This document shows, one piece after another, positions 47,353 through 60,469 of a DNA stretch of 64,000 nucleotides. Numbering within the stretch: the first letter of the stretch is position 1; every line of letters begins with the position of its first letter. This stretch comes from Ampelomyces quisqualis. Lineage: Eukaryota; Ascomycota; Dothideomycetes; Pleosporales; Phaeosphaeriaceae. The position numbers and the translations under genes are program-made. The notes beneath the pieces were generated by a model. It saw only the letters and a list, made by a program, of their open reading frames with translations. It was not told where the DNA came from and did no database searches. Location of the stretch: assembly GCA_018398575.1 (NCBI GenBank), contig JAGTXZ010000014.1:1984001-2048000 (forward strand). Reading direction: 5' to 3'.

Positions 47353-49475
47353 GAGCAACGCTGCGCGCAGCTTAAAGTAGAGAGAAATAGAAGTAGTAGT
47401 AAGAGCAGCGCAAAAGAAAGCCTAACGTAAACTCTAGTTAGTACTTTTATAGATAAGAAACAGGCTAGCTACTACATATATTCTAGTTAGCTATAATCTT
47501 GCGCTATAACGCTATTATCTTCTGTATACCTTAGCCTAATATATTTAGAGCAAAAACTAGGTTATTTACCTAGTTCTTGTAGCTAGGCGTTATAATAATA
47601 AGAGATAATAACAAAGTGTTAGAAGTAAAGCTAAAGGCTAAGGCTGTTACGCTGCTATTCTAAGTAAGCTAGTAAGCTACCTTAAAGTTAAGCTTAGTAT
47701 TATAAAACTATAGTAAGTTAGAAGAATAGTTATAGAATAGGTATAGCTAGAAAACTACTTACAGCCTTTAAGTACGTAAGAGCGCGCGTACTAGCCTTCT
47801 TAACATATACTTCTATATTCTTACTATTAGTAACAAGCTTATAGGCCTTAAGAGCTACGCAAAGAGCTAGATGCGTAGAAAGCTAGCCTATAAACAACTT
47901 ATAATAGTATTTTGCTATATAATAAGAGCTGCACTTCTTACTACTATTCTATATATAGTTAATATAGCTATAGACTACGCACTTCTTAATATATAATAAG
48001 TAGTTAAATGTAAGAATATTATAGCGTAAAGCTATTAGCTGCGCAGCAACGTGCCTACGCTACAATAACGCTACTTTAGCGTCTTTACGCGTAGAACGCG
48101 TATAGCTACTCTAGTAGCTTAACAGCGCTACACTAGCGCAGGCCTAGTGCATTCTTGTTATAAAGATACGTGTCTAGTTATACTTATAAAAAGAGAGTTC
48201 TGCACTAAAGTTACAAAACAAGAATTAACTTAATTCTACCTGTACTACTATTGTTATCTTGTAACTTTACTACTATACAAACCTCTTACAGTTTTAATTT
48301 CTCTACCTTACAAAAGGATAGCAGCCTAGTTACCTAATAATAATAGATTAAGATCTGCCTCTAAGCCTACTAGCTAATTTATTAAGAGAAAATACCTCTA
48401 ATAAAAAATTAATGCTTAGCCTAGGCAAACGCTTAGCGCAGCTAAAGCGCTAGCGCTAAAAACTTAAGAAGTAAGCTAAGATCTAGACTCTAGAGAAAGA
48501 AGTACGCTAATAAGAGCAATTATTAGCAAGTAAACAGCCTTTTCTACCTTCTAAACAGCTCTTAGGCGCCCTAAATAAAATAGATCTACTAACTCCTCTA
48601 GTTAAACGCGACACGTCTCTACTAGCGTAACGCTCCTAACTTAACCTATTAGCGCTACTAGAGCGCAGGCTAAAGATTAAGAAAATCTCTGTCTTTAAAA
48701 GTAAGAGAATTAGAAAGTATTAGAACTTTAAAGCTAGGCTATCTATTACCTTTTAATTAGACCCTTTAGCCTTCTAGCTTAAGGACTAAAAGATTGCCTT
48801 TACTTTCTAGTACCTATAAACTACGTTTTAACAGATATAGATACAGAGAGAATAGAAAGATAACAGTAAAACGCTAGCGTAGCGCAATATAATATCTTTT
48901 CTACTTAATTAGATTAAGAGCTCTATAAATAGAGAGCTTTAAGTTACTATATAGTATCAAAAGGTATCTTAAAAAGATAGCTAAATAGTAAACAAATTTG
49001 CAGCCTATCTATCTACTTTAGAAAATTAAGTAAATTTCTCTTATAAGCAGAAACACCTTGTAATATACTTATATAGCAAACTCTACTTAGAAATTAGAGT
49101 AGCTCTTTCTAACTACACTAAGTTTTCTACTACCTACAGAAAACTTGTTAAACGCGCTATAACACTAGAAGACAACTTACACTGCAGTAGTAGTATACTA
49201 TTACTATACTATTATATATACAAAACGCCTAGTATAGAAAAAACTTTGCAGCCTAAACTAAACGCAACAGCTCTATAACGTTATATTACTAGCACTACAA
49301 ACCTAAGCCTAAAGCTAACTAATGCCTACTACTATTGCAGCAAAATAGGCTATTAGGCTAAAGAGTGTAGATTAAGGCTTAATAGCTCTTCTTCTATTAC
49401 TAGTTTAAACGCAATACAAATAAAAAACAAGTAGGCCTAAAAAAAGCTTTTCTCTTAATAGCCTAAGTTCTACTA

Positions 49476-49700
49476 CGTTAGGAAAAATCAAGATTTATCT
49501 GGTTAGCCTGGTTGTAGCGACCTACAGCTGCCTAACAGCAATACTATCTACTAGACAATTTGCTAAAGTTGCCCTACTTACTTCTGGTCGCTAGCAACCT
49601 AACAGTAACCTAACAGCAAGTTGCCTATGTTGCCTGTGTTACCTATATTGCTAGTGTTGCTAGTGTTACTAGTATTGCTAGATTTGATAGTTAAGGACTG
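49476..49700 (+). mobile_element. Short-TIR DNA element, copy 3 (partial)
   Basis: Starts with CGTTAGGAAAA after TA, then matches the first ~220 bp of copy 1 (GCCTAACAGCAATACT..., TCTACTAGACAATTTGC, CTAGCAACCTAACAG). It diverges after a run of TTGCTAGTG-like units near 49650-49685. The other TIR was not found downstream, so it is truncated or rearranged. Many CA/TG remain, so it is less RIP-mutated. Confidence 0.6.
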
Positions 49701-51099
49701 TTAAGTACTATAGCACTAGCAGAACTATATACTATAGCTAGCTACCTGTATCTTTACACTCTTATAGCGTAGGCTAACTAAGCTAGTCCCCCTTATCTAG
49801 TTATGTAGGCTTTTTAATTAAATATAGCATAGACAAATTACGCTCTTTTAAAAGTAGGCTAGCCTAGACGCAGCTACTAGGCTTAATATTCTATAGGGCA
49901 CGCGTTAGCAGGTACACAACGCGCTCTATGTATAGAAAGCTATAACAGCTACTACTACTTGCAGAGTAGTAATTATCTTACTAGTTAGTTGTATTAGAAT
50001 TAGGTACTGTATCTGCTAGTGCTGCACTGTCTGCTACAGTAGTCTACACTGTTGCGTTATATTAAGGCTAACCTAATAGTATTTACGCGTTATACTAGCA
50101 AAAGTATATCTAGTTCTTATAACATTTGCGTTGCTTGCTATTTACAACTACTTAATAATACCTTATTTCTTTTTTATACTATTACACTAACCTATTGCAC
50201 TTGTCTAGTTCTAGTTGCTATTCCTCTTTAGTTAAGGCAATTACGTTAAGTATATTGCCTTTAATTGCAATATTATAGGCCTGTATTACAAATTCTTCTT
50301 ATACGTCTTCTACTATAATGCTCTAGCTACCTCTATAGTTCTTAAACTACAGCTGTTTATCTACCTTATAAAGGTATTCTAGTGCAAGTTTATCTGCATG
50401 TCTGTACTCTTCTAGCAAAATATCTTTTACCTTACCTAATACTTTACACACACGTATATAGATAGTATTCTATATAAGTTATTATATATTGCATTACGTT
50501 TAGACCTACTTATATTATTAGTGTCTCTGTGTAGGACTTTCTCTCCCTCTCTAACGTTCTCCTCTCTATTCTTTTCTATTAAGTAGTTTGCCTTCTTCTT
50601 CTCTTTGTTGTTGTAATTGTCTATAAGCGTATTATAGTAATCTTACTTCTCTTCTGTGCAGTTAGCTAGGATATTATCTACGTTATTGTTATAAGTATCC
50701 TTTAGCACTAAAATATTAGCTCTGTTATTTTCTTGTTAGTTTGTATGTATAGCAATATCCTGTTATATATTGTTCTATATAAGAATTTGTTAAATACCTT
50801 CTAGGTTCTTCTATTTTTTGCAAATAGCATTAAAGTAGTCTGCTTTCTGTTAGCTAATGCTATGTGTAGAACTTGCAATATACTCTCTATAGTATGTCTA
50901 TAGAAGAGTATAGTTTTCCTAGTGCTGTTGTTATTAAATTCTCTTATTGCGTTAAATATAACTAAGCCTATTAGTACTACTATATTTGCACTTAGTTTAT
51001 TAAACTTCTTTTAATTCCTAGTTATTGCAGCAATGCTCTATTTCCTGTTATTATAGAATAACTGTGCTATTACTGCTGCAAGACTAGAGTTTAGAAATC
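49701..51099. other. RIP-degraded A+T-rich sequence, unassigned
   Basis: No LTR, TIR or recognisable protein box was seen. Composition and stop density match the rest of the block. Confidence 0.4.
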
Positions 51100-52140
51100 T
51101 AGCAGATTTGGGCTGTCTTTAGTTAGCTAGTATAGCTGTTTTAGAGGTGTACTTGCGTTCTTTAGGTCTTGTAGTAGGTAAATAAAGTCTTTAAGCAGTT
51201 TGCTAGGCTTAAGAACCTATCTATCTAAGTAGTTTAATATATAGGCACTAGTAATTTCTAGTTATCTTTACTTTATTACGTAGGTCTGCAAGTTACTACA
51301 TATATCTAGCATCTAGGCGCCTACTATTAGCTACTGTTCTTAGCAGGCTGCAATAGTACCTATATAGTAGGCAGCTCTTTTGCATAGTGTTAAGCTAATA
51401 TGCAATTAAACTAATAATAGTAAAGTATTCTATACTTCTGTCTAAGCGTCTAGCAGCATTTAGGTGTATATATGCCTGCGTATATTAAGCTATAGCGTTA
51501 TTGCTATACTGCATAGCGTCTTTCTGTTATTAGTAAGTAGTTGCGTTACTAGGATAACTCTTACCTTCTCTAGTGTAGTCTTGTTTTCTAGTAATACACT
51601 TTTCTTTACCTAGCGTTTTTCTTTCTCCTATAGTAGTAACCTAAATAGGTCTGCACTAGATAAGAAGGGTTACAACTCTGTAATAGTTAGAACTACTTAA
51701 TTATACATAATAAGGCATCTTCCTACAATGTAATAGCCTTAAGTCTAATAGTAGTTCTTTTTTAACTACTAATATTTTCTATATGTTAGTCTTATAGGTT
51801 TTTAGTTTGTGTTAGCTTATTATGCTTATGCTACTACTGCGTCTAGATTTCTCTTATTAACAAGCAAGTAAGGCTGCAGATCTAGAAGTGTATAGTATTT
51901 AATCTCTAGGCTGTCTTATTAGGTAACTTTTTGGTTAGACTAGTGTAGCAGTTAGTTATACTTCTGTTTTAATCCTAGAGTTAAGGCTTAAGGACAGTAG
52001 CGTTAAGGTCTAGACAGTTTTTGGTTTCTGCAGCGTCTTAGTTTTTAGTATATTAGTTCTAGAGTTATATCTTCTAAGAGCTTAACCTTTGCACTATTAT
52101 CTATTAGCGCTTATTTTAGCGCTTGTTTAGACAGAGACAT
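51100..52140 (-). pseudogene. Unidentified basic-protein frame
   Basis: From ATG (first base 52140) the minus strand reads as MSLSKQALKQALI then NSAKVKLLEDITLELI, with stops mostly where Gln or Trp would be. It continues as a Lys/Arg/Leu-rich helical protein (e.g. LQEKEKRQVKKSVLLENKT, later YILNYLDRQVLKPSKLLKD) for at least 340 codons. I do not recognise the family. It lies about 240 bp from the tandem array at 52381 and on the same strand as the Plavaka relic. It may be an accessory gene of that transposon or a separate element. Confidence 0.4.
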
Positions 52141-52380
52141 AGTGTGCTGCTAACATTACTTAAATTTGCTACTTAGTATAGAGTATACAGAGTAAGCGCT
52201 TACTCTTTAAATGTTAGAAAACTATTAGCAAGGGTAGCAAAAGTAAGCAATGTATGTAGCGTAACAGAGTTTTTACTTTACAGGTATAAGTAGGGTTTTT
52301 GTAATACATACAGTCTAATATTACCTTAAATTCTACTAGAGTGTAGTAGTTAGGCTATTTAATTAGATAGCTTCTTATTC

Positions 52381-52735
52381 TTAACTACGTGCTAGCGTAT
52401 ACAATAGTTGTCTACTGTTAGCATAAATAGTTGTGCGCGCAATATAAGTAATTAGCCTCTTTTCTATCCTTAACTGCGTGCTAGCGTATACAATAGTTGT
52501 CTACTATTAGTATAAATAGTTATGCGCGCAATATAGGCAATTAGGTGCTCTTCTATCCTTAACTAAATATTAGCGTATACAATAGTTATCTACTGTTAGC
52601 ATAAATAGTAGTGCGCGCAATACAGGCAATTAGGTGCCTTCTTGTCTTTCTATTCTCTACTAAATGTTAGCGTACACAACAGTTGTCTACTATTAGTATA
52701 AATAGTTATGCGCGCAATATAGGCAATCTAGTAGC
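52381..52735. repeat. Tandem repeat A, four units of about 89-97 bp
   Basis: Unit starts at about 52381, 52470, 52559 and 52656. Each has a GCGTATACAATAGTTGTCTACT core and ends in TGCGCGCAATATA. Units differ largely by C/T and G/A. It lies just upstream of the unidentified minus-strand frame. Confidence 0.8.
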
Positions 52736-53859
52736 CCTGCACGTAGAAAACTATTTACCTAGTAAGTTGTTAGTACAGATCTAGTATGCTACTATACTAG
52801 TTATGTTTGTAGTTTAATTATAAATAATGCCTAGTGTATCTTTAATGCAACTGTCTCTTGTAATATACTATACTAGCGTGCCTTTATAGATATCTGTATT
52901 TGCGCCTATCTATCTCTCTTCTTTGTATAGTAATATATGCTATTGCATTTACTTTTAAAGCCTAATTTGTGCTCTAATGTCTACACAAACAAATTGTAAT
53001 TAAGGTTATTAATATACTTATCTATTACTAGTAGGTTGTAGTATACATATAATAGCTAGTTTATCCTAATAAGAGTGTGCTTATTTCTAGTCACGTTTAA
53101 CACTAATATAGTTGTTACATTAGGAGTAATTTGTGTTATACTTAACTCTTTGTTAACTGTTTCTATTATCTTTCTACGCAAGTTTCTATCTGGCAAAGCT
53201 TGCTCCTAATTGTTGTTTAGTTTAGTTTTGTTTTGTTATAAGCGCATCTGTTAGGCTGCGTTGTAGTTACATTAGATAGTAAAGTGTATAATTGTCTAAA
53301 TAAGGCAACTATTAGCTACATTCTATAGTAGTCTGTTCTGTTGTAATACAATTACTCTTATAATTTGCTATAGGTGTTCTTTTACTGTAGTTGTCTGTAG
53401 GAAACAGCCTAGCATCTTCTGCCTCCTTATCTCTTATTCTACGTTAGAGTATATTAAGTTATATTCTTCTGCTATTAGTTGCATTATATTGCATATACTA
53501 TCTTTTAACAATTATGTCTAGTGTTACTGCAGTAGTGCTATTCTCTTGTCTACACTAACTAGCAATTCTAGGTAACTGTTGTAATATCTCTATAATACTT
53601 GCGTATATAGATAAGGGTTGCTATTATTACGCGTTTGTAGTAGTATATAGTGTGTAGTAAAAAGGTTGCGTTAGTAGTCTTGCGCTACAGTCCTGTATTA
53701 TAGCGCTTGTTATGTTAGTAGGTTTATGTTCTATTAGGTAGGCTAAAGCAACAGTAGAGCTATTATTAAATATATAATTCTATTTACTATATCTAACGCT
53801 ACATACTAGTTGTCTTGCTACACTTACTTCTGTTTATAATTCTGCACTATACGTATCTA
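52736..53859. other. RIP-degraded A+T-rich sequence, unassigned
   Basis: No recognisable protein box or repeat; probably part of the Plavaka element or its flank. Confidence 0.35.
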
Positions 53860-56200
53860 GTCTTAATTAAACGTAAAAGAATACAGTCTATTATATTTGT
53901 CCCAATTAATGTAATTATTTACATAATAAGAAACAGGGACCTTATTATTAAGTGTAGGTAGATCCTTTGGTACTAAGTGCATAGGGTAAATAATAGTTAT
54001 TATGTTGTATACCTTAAATACTTGTAATATGCGTTGCTTAGTTTTTGTACTATATGTGCAGCAGCGTATGCTTAGCATCCCTGTTATATTATTAATTTAA
54101 CTATTGTTATTAAATGCTATAACCTTGCAAAAGGCACCTATATACTTATATTTCTTTCTGTCCTTATCTTAGTGTTTGTTGTTAATAAATATAAGTATTA
54201 GGTATACCTAAGCTGCAGCTCTACTGTTTGCAACAGTCTAAGATAGTTGCGTATAGTCTTTATATTTAAACTCTTGCACCTACACGTAATCTTTACGCTA
54301 TTTTCTAGTCTTATACTAGTTAGGCGCGTATTGCACAATGTCTTTTTTGTAATATTTAGAGTTGTTATAGCGTTTGCCTAATAGCCTTAAGCATCTTATA
54401 GAAAAGTGTATTTTTATATTTATCCTGTTTACCTAGTAAGAGTTAAGGTCCTGTCTGTCTTTATTATATAGGGTAACAAGGCAGCTAGTTACCTTCTAAT
54501 AGTAGTGTTAGACAAATACTGCAGCAGTATATATAAAGTCTAGCAACATAATATATATAGTAACCTTACTAAGAGGCAGTATAATAGAATTTAGTAACAT
54601 GCCTAGTATAGACTATCTAAGTTATTTAAATAGTATTGCTGTTAATACACTTGTAGTAAAGGTGTGCTTACGCTAGTTAGTAGTAGTGCACTATTAACTT
54701 TAGTCTATAACTGTCTTATGTTTAAACGCTATAAGCACAAGCTGTCTAGAGTTATAGAAGCAGATCTGCGCAAGAAAATCTCTCTTGTTTGTTATTAGGT
54801 AGAATTGTTTTACTATTGTAATATAGTAGGCCTTACTGTTTGTTCTAGTGCATATGCTATTAAGGGCTCTATACATATAGATATTGTTAATAATATAGGT
54901 TAGCGCGTGCTATTTAGGGTAGTTAAAATCCTTTTCTTCTCCTTGCGTCTATCTAAAAGGTTAAAACTCTTCTTTTAGAACATCTATTTGTTTAATAGCT
55001 AACAACATATACCCTAACGTGTTTTTGTTATAACTTTTGTATTGTAAGAGTACTAGTAGATTGCATGCAGCCTAGATAAAATGTAACGCGTACAGTGCCT
55101 TAGTCGCTAGCAGAAAAGACACTACTACTACAAATTGGTAAATTACTACTTTTTGTTCTGCGCTAGTCTACTGCAACACTTCTGTAAAAGCCCTCTTGTT
55201 ATTAAACTATTTTAGTCTAGTATTATGCTTAACCTAGCAAAACCTTTTATTTAACTAGGCATAGCTGTTATTTTCTGCTACTAAAACTGCAGCACTATTC
55301 TAGCCCTTCTTTTGTCTAGAGTGTATGTCTATTAGTATATCTTCTGTAAATTCTAATATCTTTATAACTAACCCCTTAAGCAGTAGATGTAATATATCTG
55401 TAGCTAACAACTTATGTATATTAAAGTTGTAGTAATTTTAGCTAAAGTACTCTACTAGATAAACGTAATTCTTGTGTTCTTTATTAAAACAATAACTCTA
55501 TTGCAGGCGTGTATACTCTTTTGTTTGCTATAGATATTTATTGTATAAGTTCTCTTGTTTGTCTAGTAGTACTATGCATTAAGTATAGTGTCTGTTTTTT
55601 TTTACACCTATTAGTAGCACTTACTCTTTATAGTTGGCTAGAATTGCATAAATAGTTAGGTAACACTATTGCATCTGTTAGTTAGTATACTCTAGCTATA
55701 TACTGTATTTGGTAGCCTCTTTAAGTGCTATAGTTGCTAGTTAGCGTTTGTCTTCTATAGTAACCCTCTGTTGTTAACGCTATAGTTAGTACTTACGCAA
55801 CAACAGTTTGCTTATGCAGTAATAATACACTTTACTCTTTAGAATAGGATCTAAGAGCTTAGCTGTTAGAATAAATCTAGCTAGTAGTGTCCTAGGTGTT
55901 GTTCTGCGTTGTTATGCCTTATAGTTAAGATTTCTAATAGTAACATATATTAGCTATACTGCTACGTTACTAGATATTATAGACAACTGTATTTTGTCTA
56001 CTGCTAGTATAACTAGTATAAGAGTTGCACTATCTAGTAAGCGCTGTTGTATTAACTACTACTAATCTTTTAAGTGTAGTTTATAATATACTCTTATAGG
56101 TTTGTTAGGCGTGCCTGTAAAAGAACAGCTAGGTGCGTAAACTATCTTGTTAGCAAATAGGTAATAACTAAGTATAAAGGCAATCTGTAACATAATATCC
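53860..56200 (-). pseudogene. Plavaka-type (CACTA-like) transposase relic
   Basis: Read on the minus strand through RIP stops. DILHLLLKGLVIKILEFTED (about 55410-55350) matches the DLLHQLLKG box. An AEQKVVIYQFVVVVSFLLATKA-type helix follows (about 55160), then QFNNKRAFTEV, KHNTRLKQ, LKEEFQPFRQTQGEE-like (about 54970), YPKQHALTYIINNIYMYRA (about 54900) and ITNKRDFLAQI (about 54780). These are the ordered boxes of Plavaka-like transposases, frequent in Basidiomycota and also found in Dothideomycetes. A 71-codon stretch still open at 54078-53863 (VYNIITIIYPMHLVPKDLP) is its C-terminal part. The N-terminal end beyond 56200 and the terminal repeats are not defined. Confidence 0.55.
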
Positions 56201-57852
56201 TAGTATATAAATATATGTTAGTTAGGTTAGAGGTTTAGTAACTTAGATATAATTGCTATGTCCTCTTATATCTATACGTTGTCTTGTAGCCTAGATTAAA
56301 TGTTTAACATAGCCTGCTGCTACTAGCGCCCTAATTAGAACTGCAGCTATAAATATAGCTTGTGTAGCTATGTGTTAGTAAAGAGGCTATTAATGTTACC
56401 TAATATGTATTTTATTCTTTGTAGCTACAATGCAAACACTAGTGCAAAAAGAGAACTAAAGGGCCCTACTATATTATTCCTATTAGTGTTAGCACGCGTG
56501 TGCTGTTTAGCTGCGTGTAGCCTACTACTTTGCGTCTACTGTTCCTAAACTAAAGGGTTTGCTAGCGTGCTGTCTACTTGCTATCTTAAACAGCTTGTCC
56601 TATTCTTGTATAGACGCTAATATTAGGCCTATCTACTCTATTACTTTATGTTTAGCTAGAGTGTAGTTGCGTTTACATAAGGTGTTGCTGTATAAAGTAG
56701 GTACTGCGTTGTCTAGAGTAGTATCTATTGCGTTACAGCTATTAGGGCTATGCTATTATATTATAGTGTAAAGAGTTATAACTAGCGTATTATTAGGTAG
56801 CAGGTAGCAACGCGTCTAGCATTAAGCACTGTATTTAACAAGTCCTGCGTATATCTTAGTGTAAAAGCTACACAGTATGCATATACAATCTATTACCAAT
56901 TTGTTTGTGCATAACTCTATAGTTTAGATATAAGGAGACTAAGTGTGTAAAAACAGTATTAATATTAGTTATATAGTGTTAAGGTAGTTACTAGCAGTAT
57001 CTATCCTGTGCTGCATGGTTTATTATCTATAGTAGTCTACTAAAGTCTACTATAGCCAATAGTTACCTAACCTGTGTACAGAACTATGCTAATAGTTATA
57101 GGCGCAATAACTAATATTTTTCTTTTCTTTAATGTTCCTTATTACTCTAACAACTGTTACGTTATTACACTAGAGCTTACTTGTTAACAACCTAATTAGT
57201 TAGGCTAGCTAATACAGCTTAATAAAGATTAATATTAATAATAATTATTACGCTAAAAAATATTAACACCTTAAAATAAACAAGTTACTGCGCGTTTAGA
57301 ATATATACAGTAGAACCTAAACACCTAAAAAGGTAAGTATACCTGTAAGTAGACACGTACAAGGTTTAAAAGTATAAAAAAAATAGACTAGTAGCTCTAG
57401 CAGCCTAATATACAACTTGTACTAAGGTAGCTAGGCTTAGTATAGATAGAAGCAGGTAGAATAGTGTACTATATATACTATAGGTAAGACTAGTAACAGG
57501 CGTAGGCAATTACTTAATAGTAAGAAATAATAAGTATAATTTATATATAGTGTTAACTAATGTTCTAAGCAGCTAGTATATTTAATCTTTTCTAGTTTTA
57601 AAATGCCTGCAGATCTAATTTATATTCTTTCTCTGGCACAGTATAGGATAGTTGTCTACTAGAGACTACTATTTTAACTTGCCCTAATGTGCAAATATAA
57701 CAAAAGCTAAATAGTAACAAAGACTATTTATAAACTGCTGTATATTAAACGCATTTACGTGCTGCTTACTCTTAAACTATTAGCGCTAATAGAGTATATA
57801 ATAGCCTTGCTAGCTAGCTACTCTCTACCTCTTACTATATATATATTTTTCT
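56201..57852. other. RIP-degraded A+T-rich sequence, unassigned
   Basis: May include the N-terminal part of the Plavaka relic. A 62-codon open frame (56360-56548 +) has no supporting motif and reads as chance. Confidence 0.35.
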
Positions 57853-58157
57853 AACCTTAAAACTAGAGATAAATTTACTTATATGTCTCTAGTCTTAGAG
57901 TTAAGGTAACAGTCTTTTGTTAAAACATATACAAAACTTAGTATTATTTTTATCTATTATACACTTACGCCTCCTTACACTTCCTTAACCTTAAAACTAG
58001 AGATAAATTTACCTATATGTCTCTAGTCTTAGGGTTAAGGTAATAGTCTTTTGTTAAAATATATATAGAACTTAGTATTATTTTTATCTATTATACACTT
58101 ACGCCTCCTTACACTTTCCTAACCTTAAAACTAGAGATAAATTTACCTATATACCTA
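57853..58157. repeat. Tandem repeat B, 2.3 units of 134 bp
   Basis: Unit starts at 57853, 57987 and 58121; unit begins AACCTTAAAACTAGAGATAA and contains TGTCTCTAGTCTTAG. Nearly identical units. Confidence 0.85.
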
Positions 58158-58441
58158 TATATGCAGCTGCTTCTTAACATGTAACTTATACTCCTAATTT
58201 AATATTGCTGTCTTTGTATATATATTTTTTATAAGTCTAAGAGACTTAATCTTTTATTATATTTTTATTCTTATAAAACTAAAACTATATCTATTACGTC
58301 TATATGTTCGTGTGGTTTAAAAATCTAGAACTAAGCTTTACTATGTTGTTAGCACTACACCTGCGCTACTTCTTAGCCTACTAGTATAGAAGCAAATTTA
58401 TGTTCTGAATAGACTCTTTAGTAGCTATTTAGATATTGTAG

Positions 58442-59055
58442 CTTAACTAAGATACCTTATAACGTGTTTAACAATAAGAATCTCTATAACAACAGCTATA
58501 ATAGTATTCTAGAGCGCACATTAATAACCTAGCCTAACTTAAAAGCACTATTATTGCAACAACTTTATTATGTCCTGCAATACTATTACTTAACTAAGAT
58601 ACCTTATAGCGTGTTTGAAAGCAAGGATCTCTATAACAACAGCTATAATAGCATCCTAATACGCATATTAACAACTTAGCTTAACTTAAGAGTACTATTG
58701 TTGTAACAACTTTATTATATCCTGTAATACTATTACTTAACTAAGATACCTTATAGCGTGTTTAAAAGTAAGAATCTCTATAATAACAGCTATAATAGCA
58801 TCCTAATGCGCATATTAACAACTTAGCCTAACTTAAGAGCGCTATTGTTGCAATAACTTTGTTATATCCTGTAACACTATTACTTAACTAAGATACCTTA
58901 TAGCGTGTTTAAAAGTAAGAATCTCTATAATAATAACTATAATAGCATCCTAGTGTGCACATTAATAACTTAGCCTAACTTAAGAGCGCTATTATTGTAA
59001 CAACTTTGTTATATCCTGTAATATATATTAATAACTTAGCCTAACTTAAGAACAC
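58442..59055. repeat. Tandem repeat C, four units of 147 bp plus a partial
   Basis: Unit starts at 58442, 58589, 58736 and 58883, each CTTAACTAAGATACCTTATA, exactly 147 bp apart; a partial fifth follows near 59020-59055. The regular length with no indels argues for recent expansion before RIP. Confidence 0.85.
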
Positions 59056-59653
59056 AATTCTTATACTGTTAGGTAACTAGAAGATATTAGAGATATAACT
59101 ACAATTTACATGCTTTTGTCTATATATTGTTACAGGCAAAAATTAAAGATAACGTAGAGTTGCAGTTGTTTGTTAAGACATCTCTATCTTAGCACTCTTA
59201 TTAGGCTCTTTAATAGCAAAGCCTACCTAAGCAGCTGCAACCTCTCTTATACTATATATAATATATTTCTGTTAGACTCTATAAGTAGCAATCTAATATC
59301 TAGATATTAAGATATTCTAACTACAACTTATACAACATTAAGTTCTCTATTGTTACTAAGCTTTATTATAGCTTTAAGAACTTCTATTAATGCAAAGAAG
59401 TTACGCGTATTAAACTTATCTACACTAAGATACTGCTAGCTAGTAATAAAAAGGATACCTACTACGCTAGTAGGTATAACTAAGACTTTAAAGGACACTT
59501 ATATAAATTAAAACAATAGGCCTGCATTTGTTTGTCTTAGAGACGCTTAGTAGAGAAGAATATATACAAGAGGTAACGTATAATACTTTATAAATCTTGT
59601 GTATAGTATATAAGGTAGCAAACACTTTAAACGTATTAATCTCTACAATTAGG

Positions 59654-60040
59654 CTCTTCTAACAACTAGCAGCTACAGTTGCGTTGCACTGTTAGCAACT
59701 GTTATCTACTAAAGAATACTACTAGTGCTGTACGCTACCTACTACTATAGTAGGCTCTTTTTATAACTAGTAGCTATAGTTGCGTTGCACTATTAGTAAC
59801 TGTTGTCTACTAGAGAATACTGCTAGTGCTGCACGCGACCTACTACTACAGCAGGCTCTTTTAACTACTAGCAGCTACAGTTGCGTTGCACTATTAGTAA
59901 CTGTTATCTACTAGAAAATACTACTAGTGCTGTATACGACCTACTACTGCAGTAGGCTCTTTTAATAACTAGCAGCTATAGTTGCGTTGCACTGTTTATA
60001 ACTATTATCTACTAGAGAGTACTGTTAGCGTTAATTGTAA
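59654..60040. repeat. Tandem repeat D, about four units of 101 bp
   Basis: Units start at about 59664, 59765, 59866 and 59967, with AGTTGCGTTGCACT and a CCTACTACTATAGTAGG-like near-palindrome followed by CTCTTTT in each. The near-palindrome resembles the hairpin at 16139-16165. Confidence 0.8.
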
Positions 60041-60469
60041 GCCATCTACTGTAATAGGCACTTAGAGCAACTAATTAGTACTATAATAATACTAGCATAG
60101 GTTTAAGGCTAAGTTTGAATTTTATTTTATATTAAATGCTATAAGTAGCTACTAGAGTATTAGCATGCGCAAGTATATTGTCTTTACTATATTAGACAGT
60201 AGATTACTTATTGTAAATATATCTAGTTTCTATAGTTATTCTGCTACTACAATATTAAGCCTATATTATCTAGTTTATAAATAGGTTAAGGTCTAACGCT
60301 TAACTAGCAACATAGTTGTGCCTAGACTATTATAGAACGTGTTAAGGTTTGCAAATATAAGGCATTATTTCTATATTTAACACTATAACAACTTGCTATA
60401 TAGGCTACTAGAGCCTTTTACTGCTATATGCAACCAAATAATATAACTAATATTCTTCTAATAACGTAA

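Larger units (their letters stand above)
36346..49475 (+). mobile_element. Degenerate gag-like retroelement gene, split by chromoviruses 4 and 3
   Basis: RIP-decayed plus-strand coding traces on both sides of the inserted chromoviruses. Left part (about 36900-37429): helical, basic, e.g. FVREVIKQRN and KVVTNKKVVVVEAYY, ending KKVIEAK. Right part (47353-49475) resumes with EQRCAQLKVERNRSSSK, later ISVFKSKRIRKYQNFKARL and a zinc-knuckle-like CYYCSKIGYQAKEC box near 49325-49370, then ends at the short-TIR element at 49476. A capsid-like region followed by CCHC suggests the gag of an LTR retroelement. No RT from this element was found in the window. The frame seems to continue across the insertion. 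Confidence 0.45.

Noticed and set aside
56360..56548. 62-codon open frame on the plus strand in the RIP block
   Set aside because: No motif, no conserved copy and composition like the surroundings; likely chance.
52381..60040. Regular repeats resembling a CRISPR array
   Set aside because: Units are directly adjacent tandem copies of 89-147 bp with no unique spacers, in a eukaryotic genome.
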